Position numbers and translations under genes: made by a program
Source: JBHHYN01 sp046757565
Lineage (GTDB): Bacteria > Pseudomonadota > Gammaproteobacteria > Eutrophobiales > Eutrophobiaceae
DNA length: 44,715 bases
Direction of reading: 5' to 3'
NCBI GenBank assembly: GCA_046757565.1
Contig: JBHHYN010000008.1
Location: forward strand, 1-44,715
Part shown: positions 7,949 to 17,233 of the stretch, piece after piece
Layout of the letters: the number at the start of each line of letters is the position of its first letter
Numbering within the stretch: position 1 is the stretch's first letter
The notes under the pieces: model-generated
What the model was told of the DNA's origin: nothing
Seen by the model: only the letters and a program-made list of their open reading frames with translations
The model's database searches: none

Positions 7949-9727
7949 CTAATGCTTGGCCTTTTTGGGGCTAAAACGCTTTATCACATCAATAAGATGA
8001 GTATCTTCCGGGGTCGTCTGAAGAGCAGTCTCCCAAATCTCTTGTGCGGTTTTTTCGTCACCCTTCGCCCACAGGACTTCACCCAGATGTGCAGCGATCT
8101 CCGGGTCCTGACTCAGTTTCATGGCCTTACGCAGGTACTCTATCGCCTCATCATGACGCCCGAGCCGGTACAAAACCCAACCCATGCTATCGAGGACATA
8201 AAAATCACTCGGTTTCAGCAGCAATGCCTTTCGAATGAGATCGTAGGCCTCCTGATAACGGTCTGTCCGATCTGCCAAGGTATAGCCAAGGGCATTTAGT
8301 GCTTGATCATTGTCCGGTTCTTTGGCAAGTATGCTACGCAGATCCTGCTCAAGTATATCGATCCTTCCCATTTTTTCCGCCAACATGGCACGGGAATAGA
8401 GCAGATCAACATTATATTTGCCTTCCAATGCCTCATCAAAAACAGCCATGGCATCAACATAGCGTTTTTTATCGATCAGGATCTCGGCTTCAGTCTGGAC
8501 CAGAACAGTCTCTTCCTTCGGCCCATTCGTTTTAATCGTCTTCAAGTATTCGCGGGCAGAGTTAATATCTCCATTCCTGGCATTGAGCAGTCCAATCCTG
8601 AGGCGCGCATCAAAGTAGTTTTCACCATCCTGCACTCCCTGATACCAGATCCTTGCCTGTTTATAATCCTTACGCTCTTCCGCGATGCGGCCCAGATAAT
8701 ATTTTACGTTACTGGATCGGTTGTTTAGTTCAGACAGACGCTTGAAATAGGTTTCCGCTTCATCAAGGCGATTGGACTGCAGGTAAAGAAGCCCCAGAGC
8801 ATATAAAACATCTTCATTATTCGGCGCCGATACAGCCAGTATTTCAAACTGTCTGCGCGCATCATCATAGCGCTTGGTGTCCGTTAACAACCGCGCATAG
8901 GCCATGCGCAGATTGAAATCGTTACTATCACGCTTCGGTAACTCATCCTCCAGCCATTTGAGCGCATCGTTGATACGGCCCTGTTTCTGTAAAATCGAGA
9001 TATAGCTCATTGTCGCATTGTCGTTATCCGGCGCCATTTCAAGCACGCGTTCCAGTAACGTTAATGCACGGTCAGGTTCCCCCATGCGTGCGGCAATGCT
9101 GGCAAAAGCAAACATGGCTTCCGGATCATCTTCGTGTCCCGCCAACAACTGCTGCATAACGGTCATCACCAGTTCCTTGTTCTTCTCACGACCGAGAAGA
9201 TTTACGACCATCATTAATTTTTGACTGAGGTCGCCATGGGAAGCCTCAAGGATATAGCGCAGATGCTCCAGGGTCTCATCGATATCCCCCTGGCGCAGAG
9301 CCATGACCGCCAGCACCCGATGAGCATCGGGGTTCCAGGGGTCCAGTTTGATCCAGAGCCGGGCTGCCTCGGTGGCTGCTTCAATATTACGGATGTAAAC
9401 AGCAATCCGGGTTGCACGTTCGACAATCTTCGGGTCCCGTGTCATCCTGGCCAGATCCAGATAGTTCTCCATGGATATATCCAGGCGGCCACGTTGTCCG
9501 GCAATTTCAGCAACGAGGATCTTGTACAGTATCTCCTCGCTAAGCGCTATCCTGGGACGGACAGGCTCAATGCGGACAATTTTCGCTTTCCCCTCTGCCA
9601 AGGATCCCGTCGACGTGGCGCCTTGCTTCTGAGGCACAGTACTGCAAGCGCTTGCGAACAGAAGCATGACCAGGACCAGGCTGGATGTTCGATGAACTTT
9701 TGAAAACAAAGCAGTGACTGATGGCAT
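7949..9727 (-). CDS. TPR-repeat outer-membrane lipoprotein, LbcA-like
   Basis: A protein of 592 residues made almost wholly of tetratricopeptide repeats after a lipoprotein signal (FASAC, lipidated C28 when counted from MPSV). The chosen ATG at 9727 gives a sensible signal peptide; the frame extends 21 codons further with no better start and no clear ribosome binding site. It occupies the position of Pseudomonas PA4667, next to lolB and divergent from hemA. From memory, that protein (LbcA) is the lipoprotein partner of the CtpA carboxyl-terminal processing protease, which controls peptidoglycan hydrolases. The same role here is inferred from position, size and architecture only. Confidence 0.85.
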   Translation of the reverse strand: MPSVTALFSKVHRTSSLVLVMLLFASACSTVPQKQGATSTGSLAEGKAKIVRIEPVRPRIALSEEILYKILVAEIAGQRGRLDISMENYLDLARMTRDPKIVERATRIAVYIRNIEAATEAARLWIKLDPWNPDAHRVLAVMALRQGDIDETLEHLRYILEASHGDLSQKLMMVVNLLGREKNKELVMTVMQQLLAGHEDDPEAMFAFASIAARMGEPDRALTLLERVLEMAPDNDNATMSYISILQKQGRINDALKWLEDELPKRDSNDFNLRMAYARLLTDTKRYDDARRQFEILAVSAPNNEDVLYALGLLYLQSNRLDEAETYFKRLSELNNRSSNVKYYLGRIAEERKDYKQARIWYQGVQDGENYFDARLRIGLLNARNGDINSAREYLKTIKTNGPKEETVLVQTEAEILIDKKRYVDAMAVFDEALEGKYNVDLLYSRAMLAEKMGRIDILEQDLRSILAKEPDNDQALNALGYTLADRTDRYQEAYDLIRKALLLKPSDFYVLDSMGWVLYRLGRHDEAIEYLRKAMKLSQDPEIAAHLGEVLWAKGDEKTAQEIWETALQTTPEDTHLIDVIKRFSPKKAKH

Positions 9728-9981
9728 ACAATATAAACAGGTCATACTGATAACTATAGCGAGGATATAGACTGATGGACAGTCCCTCAATATGATTCGT
9801 TCACTTATTATAATTGGCGATCTCTCAAATTTCTTTAACGCAGAAATACTTATAGCTGATTTTTATTAATACGGGACAATTGAGTAAATACTGCTAATTA
9901 CATGATATTTAAGTATTTATACTTGCATTTATGGTATGTGTTGCGCAATATTTAACTTTTTCGTTATTTGGTCGGCAACCC

Positions 9982-11262
9982 ATGGGACTTCTCGCATTCG
10001 GACTTAACCACACAACGGCCCCACTGGAAGTGCGGGAGCGGGTGACTTTTGGCGATGACATGGTGCCGGATGCCCTGCTGGAATTGACCAAAAAGCGCGG
10101 CATCGATGAAGCGGCCATACTTTCAACCTGCAACCGAACAGAGATCTACTGCAACATCGAAACACACCACCATCAAGAACCGATTGACTGGTTTTCCCAT
10201 TATCATGGATTCAAGCAAGCCGATCTCAAACCTTTTCTTTACTCTCATCCTGATGCAAATGCCGTGAAACACATTCTCAGGGTCGCCAGCGGGCTGGACT
10301 CCATGGTATTGGGTGAACCACAGGTATTGGGTCAATTGAAAGATGCCTACCAGACAGCGGTTAAAACGGGCTGCATCGGACAATTATTAAGCCGCTTGTT
10401 CCAGCATTCGTTTATGGTGGCCAAGCAGATCCGCAGCAAAACCGAGGTTGGAAGGCACCCTGTATCGATAGCATTTGCGGCAATACGACTCGCTCAACAG
10501 ATCTTCGGCGATCTGTCGCAACAGACTGCACTGTTGATCGGTGCCGGAGAGACGATTGTGCTTGCCGCAAAACACCTGCATGAAAACGGCCTCAACCGGA
10601 TGATTCTTGCCAATCGCACCCTGGAACGCTCACTACAACTGGCTTCCGAATATACCGCCTATGCAATAACACTCGGTGATATCCCTGAGCATCTGCATGA
10701 AGCCGATATCATTATTACGGCAACCGCCAGCCAGTTGCCAATACTGGGCAAAGGAGCCATTGAAAGTGCCGTAAAAAAACGCAAACACCGGCCGATATTT
10801 ATCGTTGATATTGCGGTGCCGCGCGATATTGAACCGGAAGCCGGCCAACTTGAGGATATTTATCTGTATACCGTGGACGACCTGAAGGAGGTGATTGAGG
10901 AGAACATGAAAAACCGGCAGGAAGCGGCGCAACAAGCTGAAGAGATTATCGACACACAGGTCAATAATTTTATGGAGTGGTTGAATTCGCTGGATGCGGT
11001 TTCCACCATTCGAGCTCTTCGCGACCAGGCCGACACCATTCAACAAGACGTCCTGCGGATAGCCCGTCACAAACTTCAGCGGGGCGTCGATCCTGACCAG
11101 GTGTTACAGGAGGTAACACGTTCATTATCCAAGAAACTCATGCACTCACCGAGCTCGACCTTGCGCCATGCCGGCGCAATGGGGAGACAGGACCTGCTTC
11201 AGGCAGCTCAGGAACTATTTAATCTTTCCCACGATTCTATTCCTTCCAAAAAAAACAAGTAA
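9982..11262 (+). CDS. hemA: Glutamyl-tRNA reductase
   Basis: First enzyme of the C5 tetrapyrrole pathway; it reduces glutamyl-tRNA(Glu) to glutamate-1-semialdehyde with NADPH. The start at 9982 gives 426 residues opening MGLLAFGLNHTTAPLEVRER, the conserved N-terminus; the frame runs 17 codons further upstream without similarity. The catalytic C50 lies in STCNRTEIY, the SGLDSMVLGEPQVLGQ segment is present, and GAGETI marks the NADPH domain. A helical dimerisation domain closes the protein. It is followed by prfA, the classical gammaproteobacterial hemA-prfA-prmC order, and is divergent from the TPR lipoprotein gene. Confidence 0.96.
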   Translation: MGLLAFGLNHTTAPLEVRERVTFGDDMVPDALLELTKKRGIDEAAILSTCNRTEIYCNIETHHHQEPIDWFSHYHGFKQADLKPFLYSHPDANAVKHILRVASGLDSMVLGEPQVLGQLKDAYQTAVKTGCIGQLLSRLFQHSFMVAKQIRSKTEVGRHPVSIAFAAIRLAQQIFGDLSQQTALLIGAGETIVLAAKHLHENGLNRMILANRTLERSLQLASEYTAYAITLGDIPEHLHEADIIITATASQLPILGKGAIESAVKKRKHRPIFIVDIAVPRDIEPEAGQLEDIYLYTVDDLKEVIEENMKNRQEAAQQAEEIIDTQVNNFMEWLNSLDAVSTIRALRDQADTIQQDVLRIARHKLQRGVDPDQVLQEVTRSLSKKLMHSPSSTLRHAGAMGRQDLLQAAQELFNLSHDSIPSKKNK

Positions 11263-11339
11263 CCTGCCCCTGGTTATAAAACTGGATTACTGGCAATGAT
11301 CGGAAATCGTACACAGCCTTACAGTGTCCCGGATAACAA

Positions 11340-12425
11340 ATGATAACAGAGAGCCTGAAATTAAAACTGGAAAAACTCAAGGAGAGACAACAGGAACTAC
11401 ATGCCCTGTTGTCGGATCCCGAGGTAATCAATGATCAAAACAGGTTCCGTGAACTCAGCAGGGAAACAGCGGAAGTCACGCCTGTAGTTGACTGCTTTGA
11501 TGACTATAGAAGAAATCTGGCAATCATGGAAAACACCAGGGCGATGCTCAAGGATAGCGACAGAGAAATCAGGGAACTCGCTTCTGAAGAATTACAACAG
11601 TCAACAATGGAGAATGAACGTCTGGAAACCGCATTGAGGAAACTGTTATTGCCAAAGGATCCCGCTGATCACAGTAATATCTTTCTTGAAATCCGGGCCG
11701 GCACAGGTGGCCAGGAAGCGGCATTGTTTGCCGGTGATCTAATGCGCATGTACAGCCGTTATGCGGAAATACGGGGCTGGAAGATCGAGATTCTGAGTTC
11801 CACGGCAAGTGAACTGGATGGTTATAAGGAAGTTATCATGAAACTGATCGGAACAGGTGCTTATTCAAGATTGAAATTTGAATCAGGTGTGCATAGGGTC
11901 CAGCGTGTACCCGATACAGAATCACAGGGAAGAATCCACACATCGGCCTGTACCGTTGCCGTATTACCGGAGCTGGATGAAATCAGCGAGATACAAATCA
12001 ATCCTGAGGAATTAAGGATTGATACCTTCCGTGCTTCCGGCGCCGGCGGTCAACACGTTAATAAAACAGATTCAGCCATTCGCATCACCCACGTGCCATC
12101 CGGGACGGTGGTCGAATGTCAGGATGAACGTTCACAACATAAGAACCGCACACGCGCATTATCACTGTTGCGGGCGAAATTACTCGATGCAGAACGCAGG
12201 AAACAGGCAACAGAAACAGCGGAAAATCGAAGGAACCTGGTCGGATCGGGTGATCGTTCGGAGCGGATCAGGACCTATAATTTTCCACAGGGCCGGGTCT
12301 CGGATCATCGTATTAATCTCACACTATATAAACTGGATGAGTTTATGCGGGGCAACCTGGACATGATTATCGATCCTTTAATCAGCGAGCATCAGGCGGA
12401 TTTGCTTTCCGCCATGCCGGATTAA
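11340..12425 (+). CDS. prfA: Peptide chain release factor 1
   Basis: RF1 terminates translation at UAA and UAG. The 361-residue protein has the stop-codon-reading PxT motif as PDT at 191-193 (HRVQRVPDTESQGRIHTSA) and the catalytic GGQ at 236-238 within SGAGGQHVN. Length and the DERSQHKNR segment are standard for RF1 rather than RF2. It lies between hemA and prmC; PrmC methylates the GGQ glutamine, so enzyme and substrate are neighbours. Confidence 0.97.
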   Translation: MITESLKLKLEKLKERQQELHALLSDPEVINDQNRFRELSRETAEVTPVVDCFDDYRRNLAIMENTRAMLKDSDREIRELASEELQQSTMENERLETALRKLLLPKDPADHSNIFLEIRAGTGGQEAALFAGDLMRMYSRYAEIRGWKIEILSSTASELDGYKEVIMKLIGTGAYSRLKFESGVHRVQRVPDTESQGRIHTSACTVAVLPELDEISEIQINPEELRIDTFRASGAGGQHVNKTDSAIRITHVPSGTVVECQDERSQHKNRTRALSLLRAKLLDAERRKQATETAENRRNLVGSGDRSERIRTYNFPQGRVSDHRINLTLYKLDEFMRGNLDMIIDPLISEHQADLLSAMPD

Positions 12426-12456
12426 ACCACCGATCCGCTTCTCACAATAAAAGTCA

Positions 12457-13302
12457 ATGGAAAAGTCAAGGAAGGTTCGGGATTTACTCAATGATGCAGA
12501 ATGCCAATTGCAGTCCCTCAGTAGTGCCCGTCTGGATGCAGAAGTGTTATTGGCATATGTCATCAATAGCGGACGTGAAAGCCTCTATGCCCATCCTGAT
12601 AAACAGGTCCCGGCAACGCTCTGCGCGGATTACCAATCGCTTGTTTCAAAAAGGGCTGACAGTTTTCCTGTCGCCTATCTCACAGGTAACAAGGAATTCT
12701 GGTCAAGTGGGCTTTTCGTCAACTGCTCTACCCTCATCCCCAGGCCTGAAACGGAAACTCTGGTTGAATCAGCGCTGGGTTTGATCCGTCATAATGCCGT
12801 GATGAATATTCTGGATTTAGGCACCGGCAGCGGTGCCATAGCGATCGCCATTGCGAAGGAACGTCCCTTGTGTCATGTCACTGCATCGGACATCAGCAGT
12901 GAAGCACTTTCCATCGCCAGAACCAATGCATGCCGGCACCAGGTCACTGATATCGGGTTCATACAATCCGACTGGTTTTCCTCCTTGAAAGGCAAGGTTT
13001 TCGACTTGATCCTTTGCAATCCTCCCTATGTCGATAGCAGCGACGACGGATTTCTACTAGGCGAAATTCGTTTCGAGCCACGTATTGCCCTGGATGGCGG
13101 ACATTTTGGAATGCAATCCATGAACCAAATTATTCCTGGGGCACTTCAACATCTGCAACATGAGGGCTATTTGCTGATAGAGCATGGTTTCGAACAGGGA
13201 GAGAGTGTCCGTTGTTTATTCTCCGCGAATAAATTTATCGGGGTCACAACCATAAAGGATTATGCCGGTCTCGAACGGGTGACTCTGGCACGGTGCCCAT
13301 GA
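12457..13302 (+). CDS. prmC: Release-factor glutamine N5-methyltransferase
   Basis: PrmC (HemK) methylates the glutamine of the GGQ motif in RF1 and RF2 using S-adenosylmethionine. The 281-residue protein has the substrate-binding N-terminal helical domain, LIPRPETETLVE near 93-104, the SAM motif DLGTGSGAIAIAIA near 120-133, and the catalytic NPPY at 188-191. It follows prfA after 31 bases. Its stop codon overlaps the start of the next gene as ATGA. Confidence 0.96.
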   Translation: MEKSRKVRDLLNDAECQLQSLSSARLDAEVLLAYVINSGRESLYAHPDKQVPATLCADYQSLVSKRADSFPVAYLTGNKEFWSSGLFVNCSTLIPRPETETLVESALGLIRHNAVMNILDLGTGSGAIAIAIAKERPLCHVTASDISSEALSIARTNACRHQVTDIGFIQSDWFSSLKGKVFDLILCNPPYVDSSDDGFLLGEIRFEPRIALDGGHFGMQSMNQIIPGALQHLQHEGYLLIEHGFEQGESVRCLFSANKFIGVTTIKDYAGLERVTLARCP

Positions 13303-13742
13303 ACGATCCTCACTCCAATATCCTCCGATATCGCGAGATACGCTTCAAACCTCCATTGTCTGACGGCGTAACTGAAAGGGGGACACTTGATAAATTCGAG
13401 GAAATGGAGATGAAACTCAATGCGCTTGATGGCATTGATGAGTTACATAGCGGTTACAACCAGATCTCTGTTCGCTACCGGTTTCCACTGTTAACGTTTG
13501 CAACAATTCTGAACACCCTTGATTCTATAAACGAGCCTCCACAATATAGCCTGCCCAGGCGTATCCTCTATGCTTTGACCGCATTCATGGAACAAAATGA
13601 ACGGGATTACCTGATCAACCCGGACGGTTGGCATACTTATATCGAAGACATTTATGTCCATTACTTCAACCTCCGCATTGAAGGTAAAACAGATATCCGC
13701 AAACAGACATGGCGAAAATATAAAAAAGGCAACAGAAATTAG
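13299..13742 (+). CDS. Conserved hypothetical protein between prmC and moeB
   Basis: A 147-residue protein I cannot name. The ATG at 13299 overlaps the prmC stop by four bases (ATGA), so the two are translationally coupled; a GTG two codons earlier is less likely. There is no signal peptide or membrane segment. Residues of roughly 40-75 (LDGIDELHSGYNQISVRYRF and the following helix) read like a beta-alpha unit of a ferredoxin-like, heavy-metal-associated fold, but the metal-binding CxxC is absent. The C-terminus is basic (RKQTWRKYKKGNRN). The fold suggestion is weak inference. Confidence 0.75.
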   Translation: MNDPHSNILRYREIRFKPPLSDGVTERGTLDKFEEMEMKLNALDGIDELHSGYNQISVRYRFPLLTFATILNTLDSINEPPQYSLPRRILYALTAFMEQNERDYLINPDGWHTYIEDIYVHYFNLRIEGKTDIRKQTWRKYKKGNRN

Positions 13743-13789
13743 GGCCCAATATTGGCCCGCCTTGTCCCTATTAGCATATACTCACGGAT

Positions 13790-14587
13790 ATGGATGACAC
13801 GCAATTATTGAGATACAGCCGCCAAATCATGCTCCCCGAGATCGATGCGGAAGGGCAATTGCGGCTTGCACAGGCTACTGTTCTGATCATTGGACTCGGC
13901 GGCCTCGGTTCGGCAGCCTCGATATACCTGACATCAGCGGGGGTCGGTCATCTCATTCTCGTTGATTTCGATAAAGTGGATCTCTCCAACCTGCAACGTC
14001 AGATCCTGCACATGAACACGGATATCGGCCGCCTGAAGGTCGAATCGGCCAGAGACCACTTGTCGGCACTCAATCCTGACGTAAAACTCACACTGTTTAC
14101 CCATGCACTGCAACAGGATGAGTTGATCCAACAGGTAAAAGCCGCTGATATCGTGATTGACGCCAGTGATAATTTCCAAACGCGTTTTGCCATCAATGAA
14201 GCCTGCGTCAAGACCAAAACCCCGCTCGTCTCCGCTGCAGCAATTCGGTTCGAGGCGCAGATCAGCGTATTCGACCCGAACAGGGAGAATTCACCCTGCT
14301 ACCGTTGCCTTTACGGTGCAAACGCCACAGAAGATGAGTCCTGTACCGCAAATGGTGTGATGGCACCGCTATTGGGGATCGTTGGAAGCATACAGGCGGC
14401 AGAGGCAATGAAGTTGATTATGGGGATCGGGCAACCTTTAATAGGCAGGCTGTTGCTGCTGGACGTGATGTCGATGGAGTGGCACAGTGCCAAGTTGCCC
14501 AGGGACCCCAGGTGTCCGGTTTGTGGTAATGCCAGAGAGACAGACAAAGATAACCCTGCCAAAAACAGTCAGACAACGGATGCTTGA
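13790..14587 (+). CDS. moeB: MoeB/ThiF/HesA-type adenylyltransferase (E1-like)
   Basis: A 265-residue E1-like enzyme that adenylates the C-terminal glycine of a small ubiquitin-like sulfur carrier (MoaD or ThiS type). It has the nucleotide-binding IIGLGGLGSAASIYL near 33-47, the DFDKVDLSNLQRQ motif near 59-71, and a structural zinc site from CYRC (170/173) and CPVC (242/245). C185 lies in the expected crossover region. No rhodanese domain is attached. Position matches moeB of Pseudomonas (PA4663), hence the symbol; a ThiF-type role is possible. A JAMM peptidase gene overlaps its 3' end. Confidence 0.88.
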   Translation: MDDTQLLRYSRQIMLPEIDAEGQLRLAQATVLIIGLGGLGSAASIYLTSAGVGHLILVDFDKVDLSNLQRQILHMNTDIGRLKVESARDHLSALNPDVKLTLFTHALQQDELIQQVKAADIVIDASDNFQTRFAINEACVKTKTPLVSAAAIRFEAQISVFDPNRENSPCYRCLYGANATEDESCTANGVMAPLLGIVGSIQAAEAMKLIMGIGQPLIGRLLLLDVMSMEWHSAKLPRDPRCPVCGNARETDKDNPAKNSQTTDA

Positions 14588-14942
14588 ACATGCCCTTGGC
14601 CATCCGCAAACTGAAGTCTGCGGTTTGCTTGGCGGACTCAATCACAACCCAAAGAGCTACTATCCCGTAAAAAATATTGCTGACGATCCTGACCGCTCGT
14701 TTCTGATGGATCCGCAACAACATATCAAGGCAATTCGTGAGATGCGTGTTGCAGGCGAAAAAATGGCCGGCATCTTTCATTCACATCCCGTATCCTCTGC
14801 CGAACCTTCGGTAACGGATCTCAAACTGGCCAACTACCCGGATGTGATCTATTTCATCCTCTCTTTAACAAGAACTCCACCTGAGCTAAATGCATACTAC
14901 TTTGACGGTAAGGATTTTCATAAAATGGCGTTGGAAACTTAA
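14529..14942 (+). CDS. JAMM/MPN metallopeptidase (M67 family, Mec-like)
   Basis: A 137-residue zinc peptidase of the JAB1/MPN type. The JAMM residues are complete: E29 (TEVCGLLGG), H84 and H86 (HSHP), S94 and D97 (PSVTD). The ATG at 14529 keeps the first beta strand before the helix and overlaps moeB by 59 bases; an ATG at 14580 would lose it. In bacteria such proteins, paired with E1-like enzymes, trim ubiquitin-like sulfur carriers (for example Mec acting on CysO). The adjacent E1-like gene supports a role in a sulfur-carrier pathway, though no carrier gene is in the window. Confidence 0.88.
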   Translation: MPERQTKITLPKTVRQRMLEHALGHPQTEVCGLLGGLNHNPKSYYPVKNIADDPDRSFLMDPQQHIKAIREMRVAGEKMAGIFHSHPVSSAEPSVTDLKLANYPDVIYFILSLTRTPPELNAYYFDGKDFHKMALET

Positions 14943-15301
14943 AAAACCAGGACCAGGACCCAGACAACGCATACATTGATGAGGGACAGCATGACGGCGG
15001 CGGACCCAACGTCCTTAGCCCGGCCGGATAGTTCATGCACCTCATCGCCAAAACGATCGACTACCGCCTCAATACCGGAGTTAATCAACTCCACAATCAA
15101 TACCAGCAGGAGAACACCTGTCAGCAAGGCGCGCTCAATGCCACTTTCGCCCAGCCAGATGCCGACAGGTGCCAGGAACAGCAACAGAAAGAGTTCCAGT
15201 CGAAACGCTTGTTCATACCTGAAAGCGGCCTTCAGACCCCGGAAAGAATAGCGAGTCGCCTTGACCAGGTGTTCGTAGCCGCTACCGCCCTGCGTTGCCA
15301 T
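14939..15301 (-). CDS. dgkA: Diacylglycerol kinase, integral membrane type
   Basis: A 120-residue DgkA that phosphorylates diacylglycerol in the inner membrane and recycles lipid by-products. It has an N-terminal amphipathic segment, three hydrophobic helices, and the conserved ELINSGIEAVVDR and DEVHELSGRAKDVGSAAV active-site motifs. It is convergent with the JAMM gene, the two stop codons overlapping by four bases. Confidence 0.95.
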   Translation of the reverse strand: MATQGGSGYEHLVKATRYSFRGLKAAFRYEQAFRLELFLLLFLAPVGIWLGESGIERALLTGVLLLVLIVELINSGIEAVVDRFGDEVHELSGRAKDVGSAAVMLSLINVCVVWVLVLVF

Positions 15302-15350
15302 TTTTTATTCTTAAGTTCGATCCACAGAGAGCACTGATATCGGCACCAGG

Positions 15351-15402
15351 ACGATATACAGGAATATGTGAGTGTCGCATTAGATAGGGATATCGTGCAA
15401 TG
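15351..15402 (+). repeat. Degenerate second copy of the ispE-lolB intergenic repeat
   Basis: This stretch lines up with 6833-6884: both run ACGA, A/T-rich, ATACA-GGA, then an identical GAGTGTCGC, then a diverged palindrome. It lies in the 203-bp gap between dgkA and tpx, where no gene or other structure is seen. The palindromic arms have decayed here. Confidence 0.5.
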
Positions 15403-15504
15403 CTATGTCATCTATGTAGTTATGGATCAGTACACGATGATTATAAAATATTTTACTATTTTACTTTATCTCAGTAACTTCTGTGCCCTGGTTTCTTTTT
15501 GATT

Positions 15505-16002
15505 TTACAGGGCGGCCAGGGCCGCATCATAGTCCGGCTCATTGGCGATCTCAGGCACCAGTTCCGTGTAGGCGATCTTGTCATTATCGTCAATGACTAC
15601 AACCGCCCGTGCAGTGATACCGGCCAGGGGTCCGTCCTCGATCAATACACCATAATCCTTGGCAAAATTACGTGAGCGCATCATCGCAAGCGGGATGACA
15701 TTGTCCGTTGCCTCTGCCGTACAGAACCGCTTCATGGCGAAGGGCAGATCGGCGGATACTATCAGGAACACTACATCATCGCGCCCCTGTGCATGCTCGT
15801 TAAATTTCCTGGTGGAAGTCTGGCATACCGGTGTATCCAGACTGGGAACAATATTAAGCAGTTTTTTCCTGCCCTGGTAGGTGGCCAATGTAATATTATT
15901 CAGATCGCCATCTACCAGTACGAAATCCGGCGCCTGCGCGCCAACTGAAGGTAGCTCGCCATTGGTATGTATCTCGTTGCCCCGTAATGTTATTGCGGTC
16001 AT
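15505..16002 (-). CDS. tpx: Thiol peroxidase (atypical 2-Cys peroxiredoxin)
   Basis: A 165-residue periplasmic/cytosolic Tpx that reduces hydrogen peroxide and alkyl hydroperoxides through thioredoxin. Peroxidatic C60 is in PSLDTPVCQTSTRKF and resolving C94 is in KRFCTAE, the spacing of the Tpx class. GRKKLLNIVPSLDTPVC is family-typical. GGAGA is found just upstream of the ATG. It appears to be a single-gene unit. Confidence 0.96.
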   Translation of the reverse strand: MTAITLRGNEIHTNGELPSVGAQAPDFVLVDGDLNNITLATYQGRKKLLNIVPSLDTPVCQTSTRKFNEHAQGRDDVVFLIVSADLPFAMKRFCTAEATDNVIPLAMMRSRNFAKDYGVLIEDGPLAGITARAVVVIDDNDKIAYTELVPEIANEPDYDAALAAL

Positions 16003-16165
16003 GACATTCTCCTTTACTGTTTGTTGGAATAATTGTGCATAGTTGGTTACTCCGTCCCTTCTGACACCATGAAATAATCCGATACCTGAAATACGGCTGA
16101 ATGTTCCCGACGTTCAGGGGGTCGCAGTGATTTTTTTATCCTTGTTAAATTCTAGCAGGCATTTG

Positions 16166-17233
16166 CTAAAAATCATTTCCGCGCGTGTTCTGTTCCGGAA
16201 ACAGCACCAGGTGATCCACCTCAAGGCGTATGCCAATGGATTCACCGATGGCATGGTTATGGTGACTTGGTATCAGGCTGAGGATTTTCGAGCCACTGTC
16301 CAATTCCAGAGTATACAGGAAATCGGCGCCCCGAAACGCCTTATCCATGACAAGCGCCTGCAATGCACTGGTGTCGTCATGTACAATATCATCCGGACGA
16401 ATAAGCACCGACACCTTGTCGCCGCTGCCATACCCATCCGAGATTTCCCCCTGGATGATCCCCATTTCCGTTTCCACCTCTGTCGTTGAGACAACCTCCC
16501 CGTTAATGAACACCCCTTCCCCGACAAAATCGGCAACATAGGTACATACCGGCCGGTGGTAAAGATTAAACGCCGTATCCCATTGTAACAGGGACCCGGC
16601 ACGGATCACTCCTATCTCATCGGCCATGGCAAAGGCCTCCTTTTGATTATGAGTGACCAACACAGAGGTCATTTTGTCCTGTTTCAGTACGGTACGTATC
16701 TCAGCGGCAATCTGTTCCCGCAGCTCGATATCCATACTTGAGAAGGGTTCATCCAGTAACAGGATTTTTGGCTGCGGTGCAATGGCCCTGGCAATGGCAA
16801 CCCGTTGTTGCTGACCCCCAGACAATCGGTGCGGATAGGTGCTCAGGAAAGATGTGATTTTCAGCAGATTGCTCACCTTTTTGATTCTCGATTCCAGATC
16901 CCGTCTGCCCAGATGACCCAGTCCGAAAGCAACATTTTCTTTTACCGTCAAATGGGGGAACAGAGCATAATCCTGAAACACCATCCCCACCTGCCGCTTC
17001 TCAACAGGTATCAGCGATTTATGATCACTGACGCATTGATTATTAAGCCATACCTTACCCTGCACGGGTTGTTCAAATCCGGCAATGGTCCTGAGCAGCG
17101 TCGTTTTGCCGCAACCACTGGGACCCAGCAGGCAACCGATTGCTCCTTTCTTTAGATTGAAGGAGACAGAGTCGATAATGAGCCGCTCTCCCAGCCTGAC
17201 CGAGAGGTTGTCGAGCTTAAGGGTGCTTGTCAT
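16166..17233 (-). CDS. fbpC: Ferric iron ABC transporter, ATPase subunit
   Basis: A 355-residue ABC ATPase of the FbpC/PotA group. Walker A GPSGCGKTT, the Q-loop QDYALFPHLTV, signature LSGGQQQRVAIARA and Walker B ILLLDEPFSSMD are all present. A C-terminal TOBE-like domain (about 240-355) follows. The start at 17233 opens MTSTLKLDNLSVRLGE and overlaps the permease stop by 17 bases; the upstream frame lies inside the permease gene. It powers the FbpB channel. Confidence 0.93.
   Translation of the reverse strand: MTSTLKLDNLSVRLGERLIIDSVSFNLKKGAIGCLLGPSGCGKTTLLRTIAGFEQPVQGKVWLNNQCVSDHKSLIPVEKRQVGMVFQDYALFPHLTVKENVAFGLGHLGRRDLESRIKKVSNLLKITSFLSTYPHRLSGGQQQRVAIARAIAPQPKILLLDEPFSSMDIELREQIAAEIRTVLKQDKMTSVLVTHNQKEAFAMADEIGVIRAGSLLQWDTAFNLYHRPVCTYVADFVGEGVFINGEVVSTTEVETEMGIIQGEISDGYGSGDKVSVLIRPDDIVHDDTSALQALVMDKAFRGADFLYTLELDSGSKILSLIPSHHNHAIGESIGIRLEVDHLVLFPEQNTRGNDF

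Noticed and set aside
13742..13758. GGGCC/GGCCC hairpin right after the unknown gene as a terminator
   Set aside because: Stem is only five pairs and no T-run follows; moeB transcription may well continue through it.
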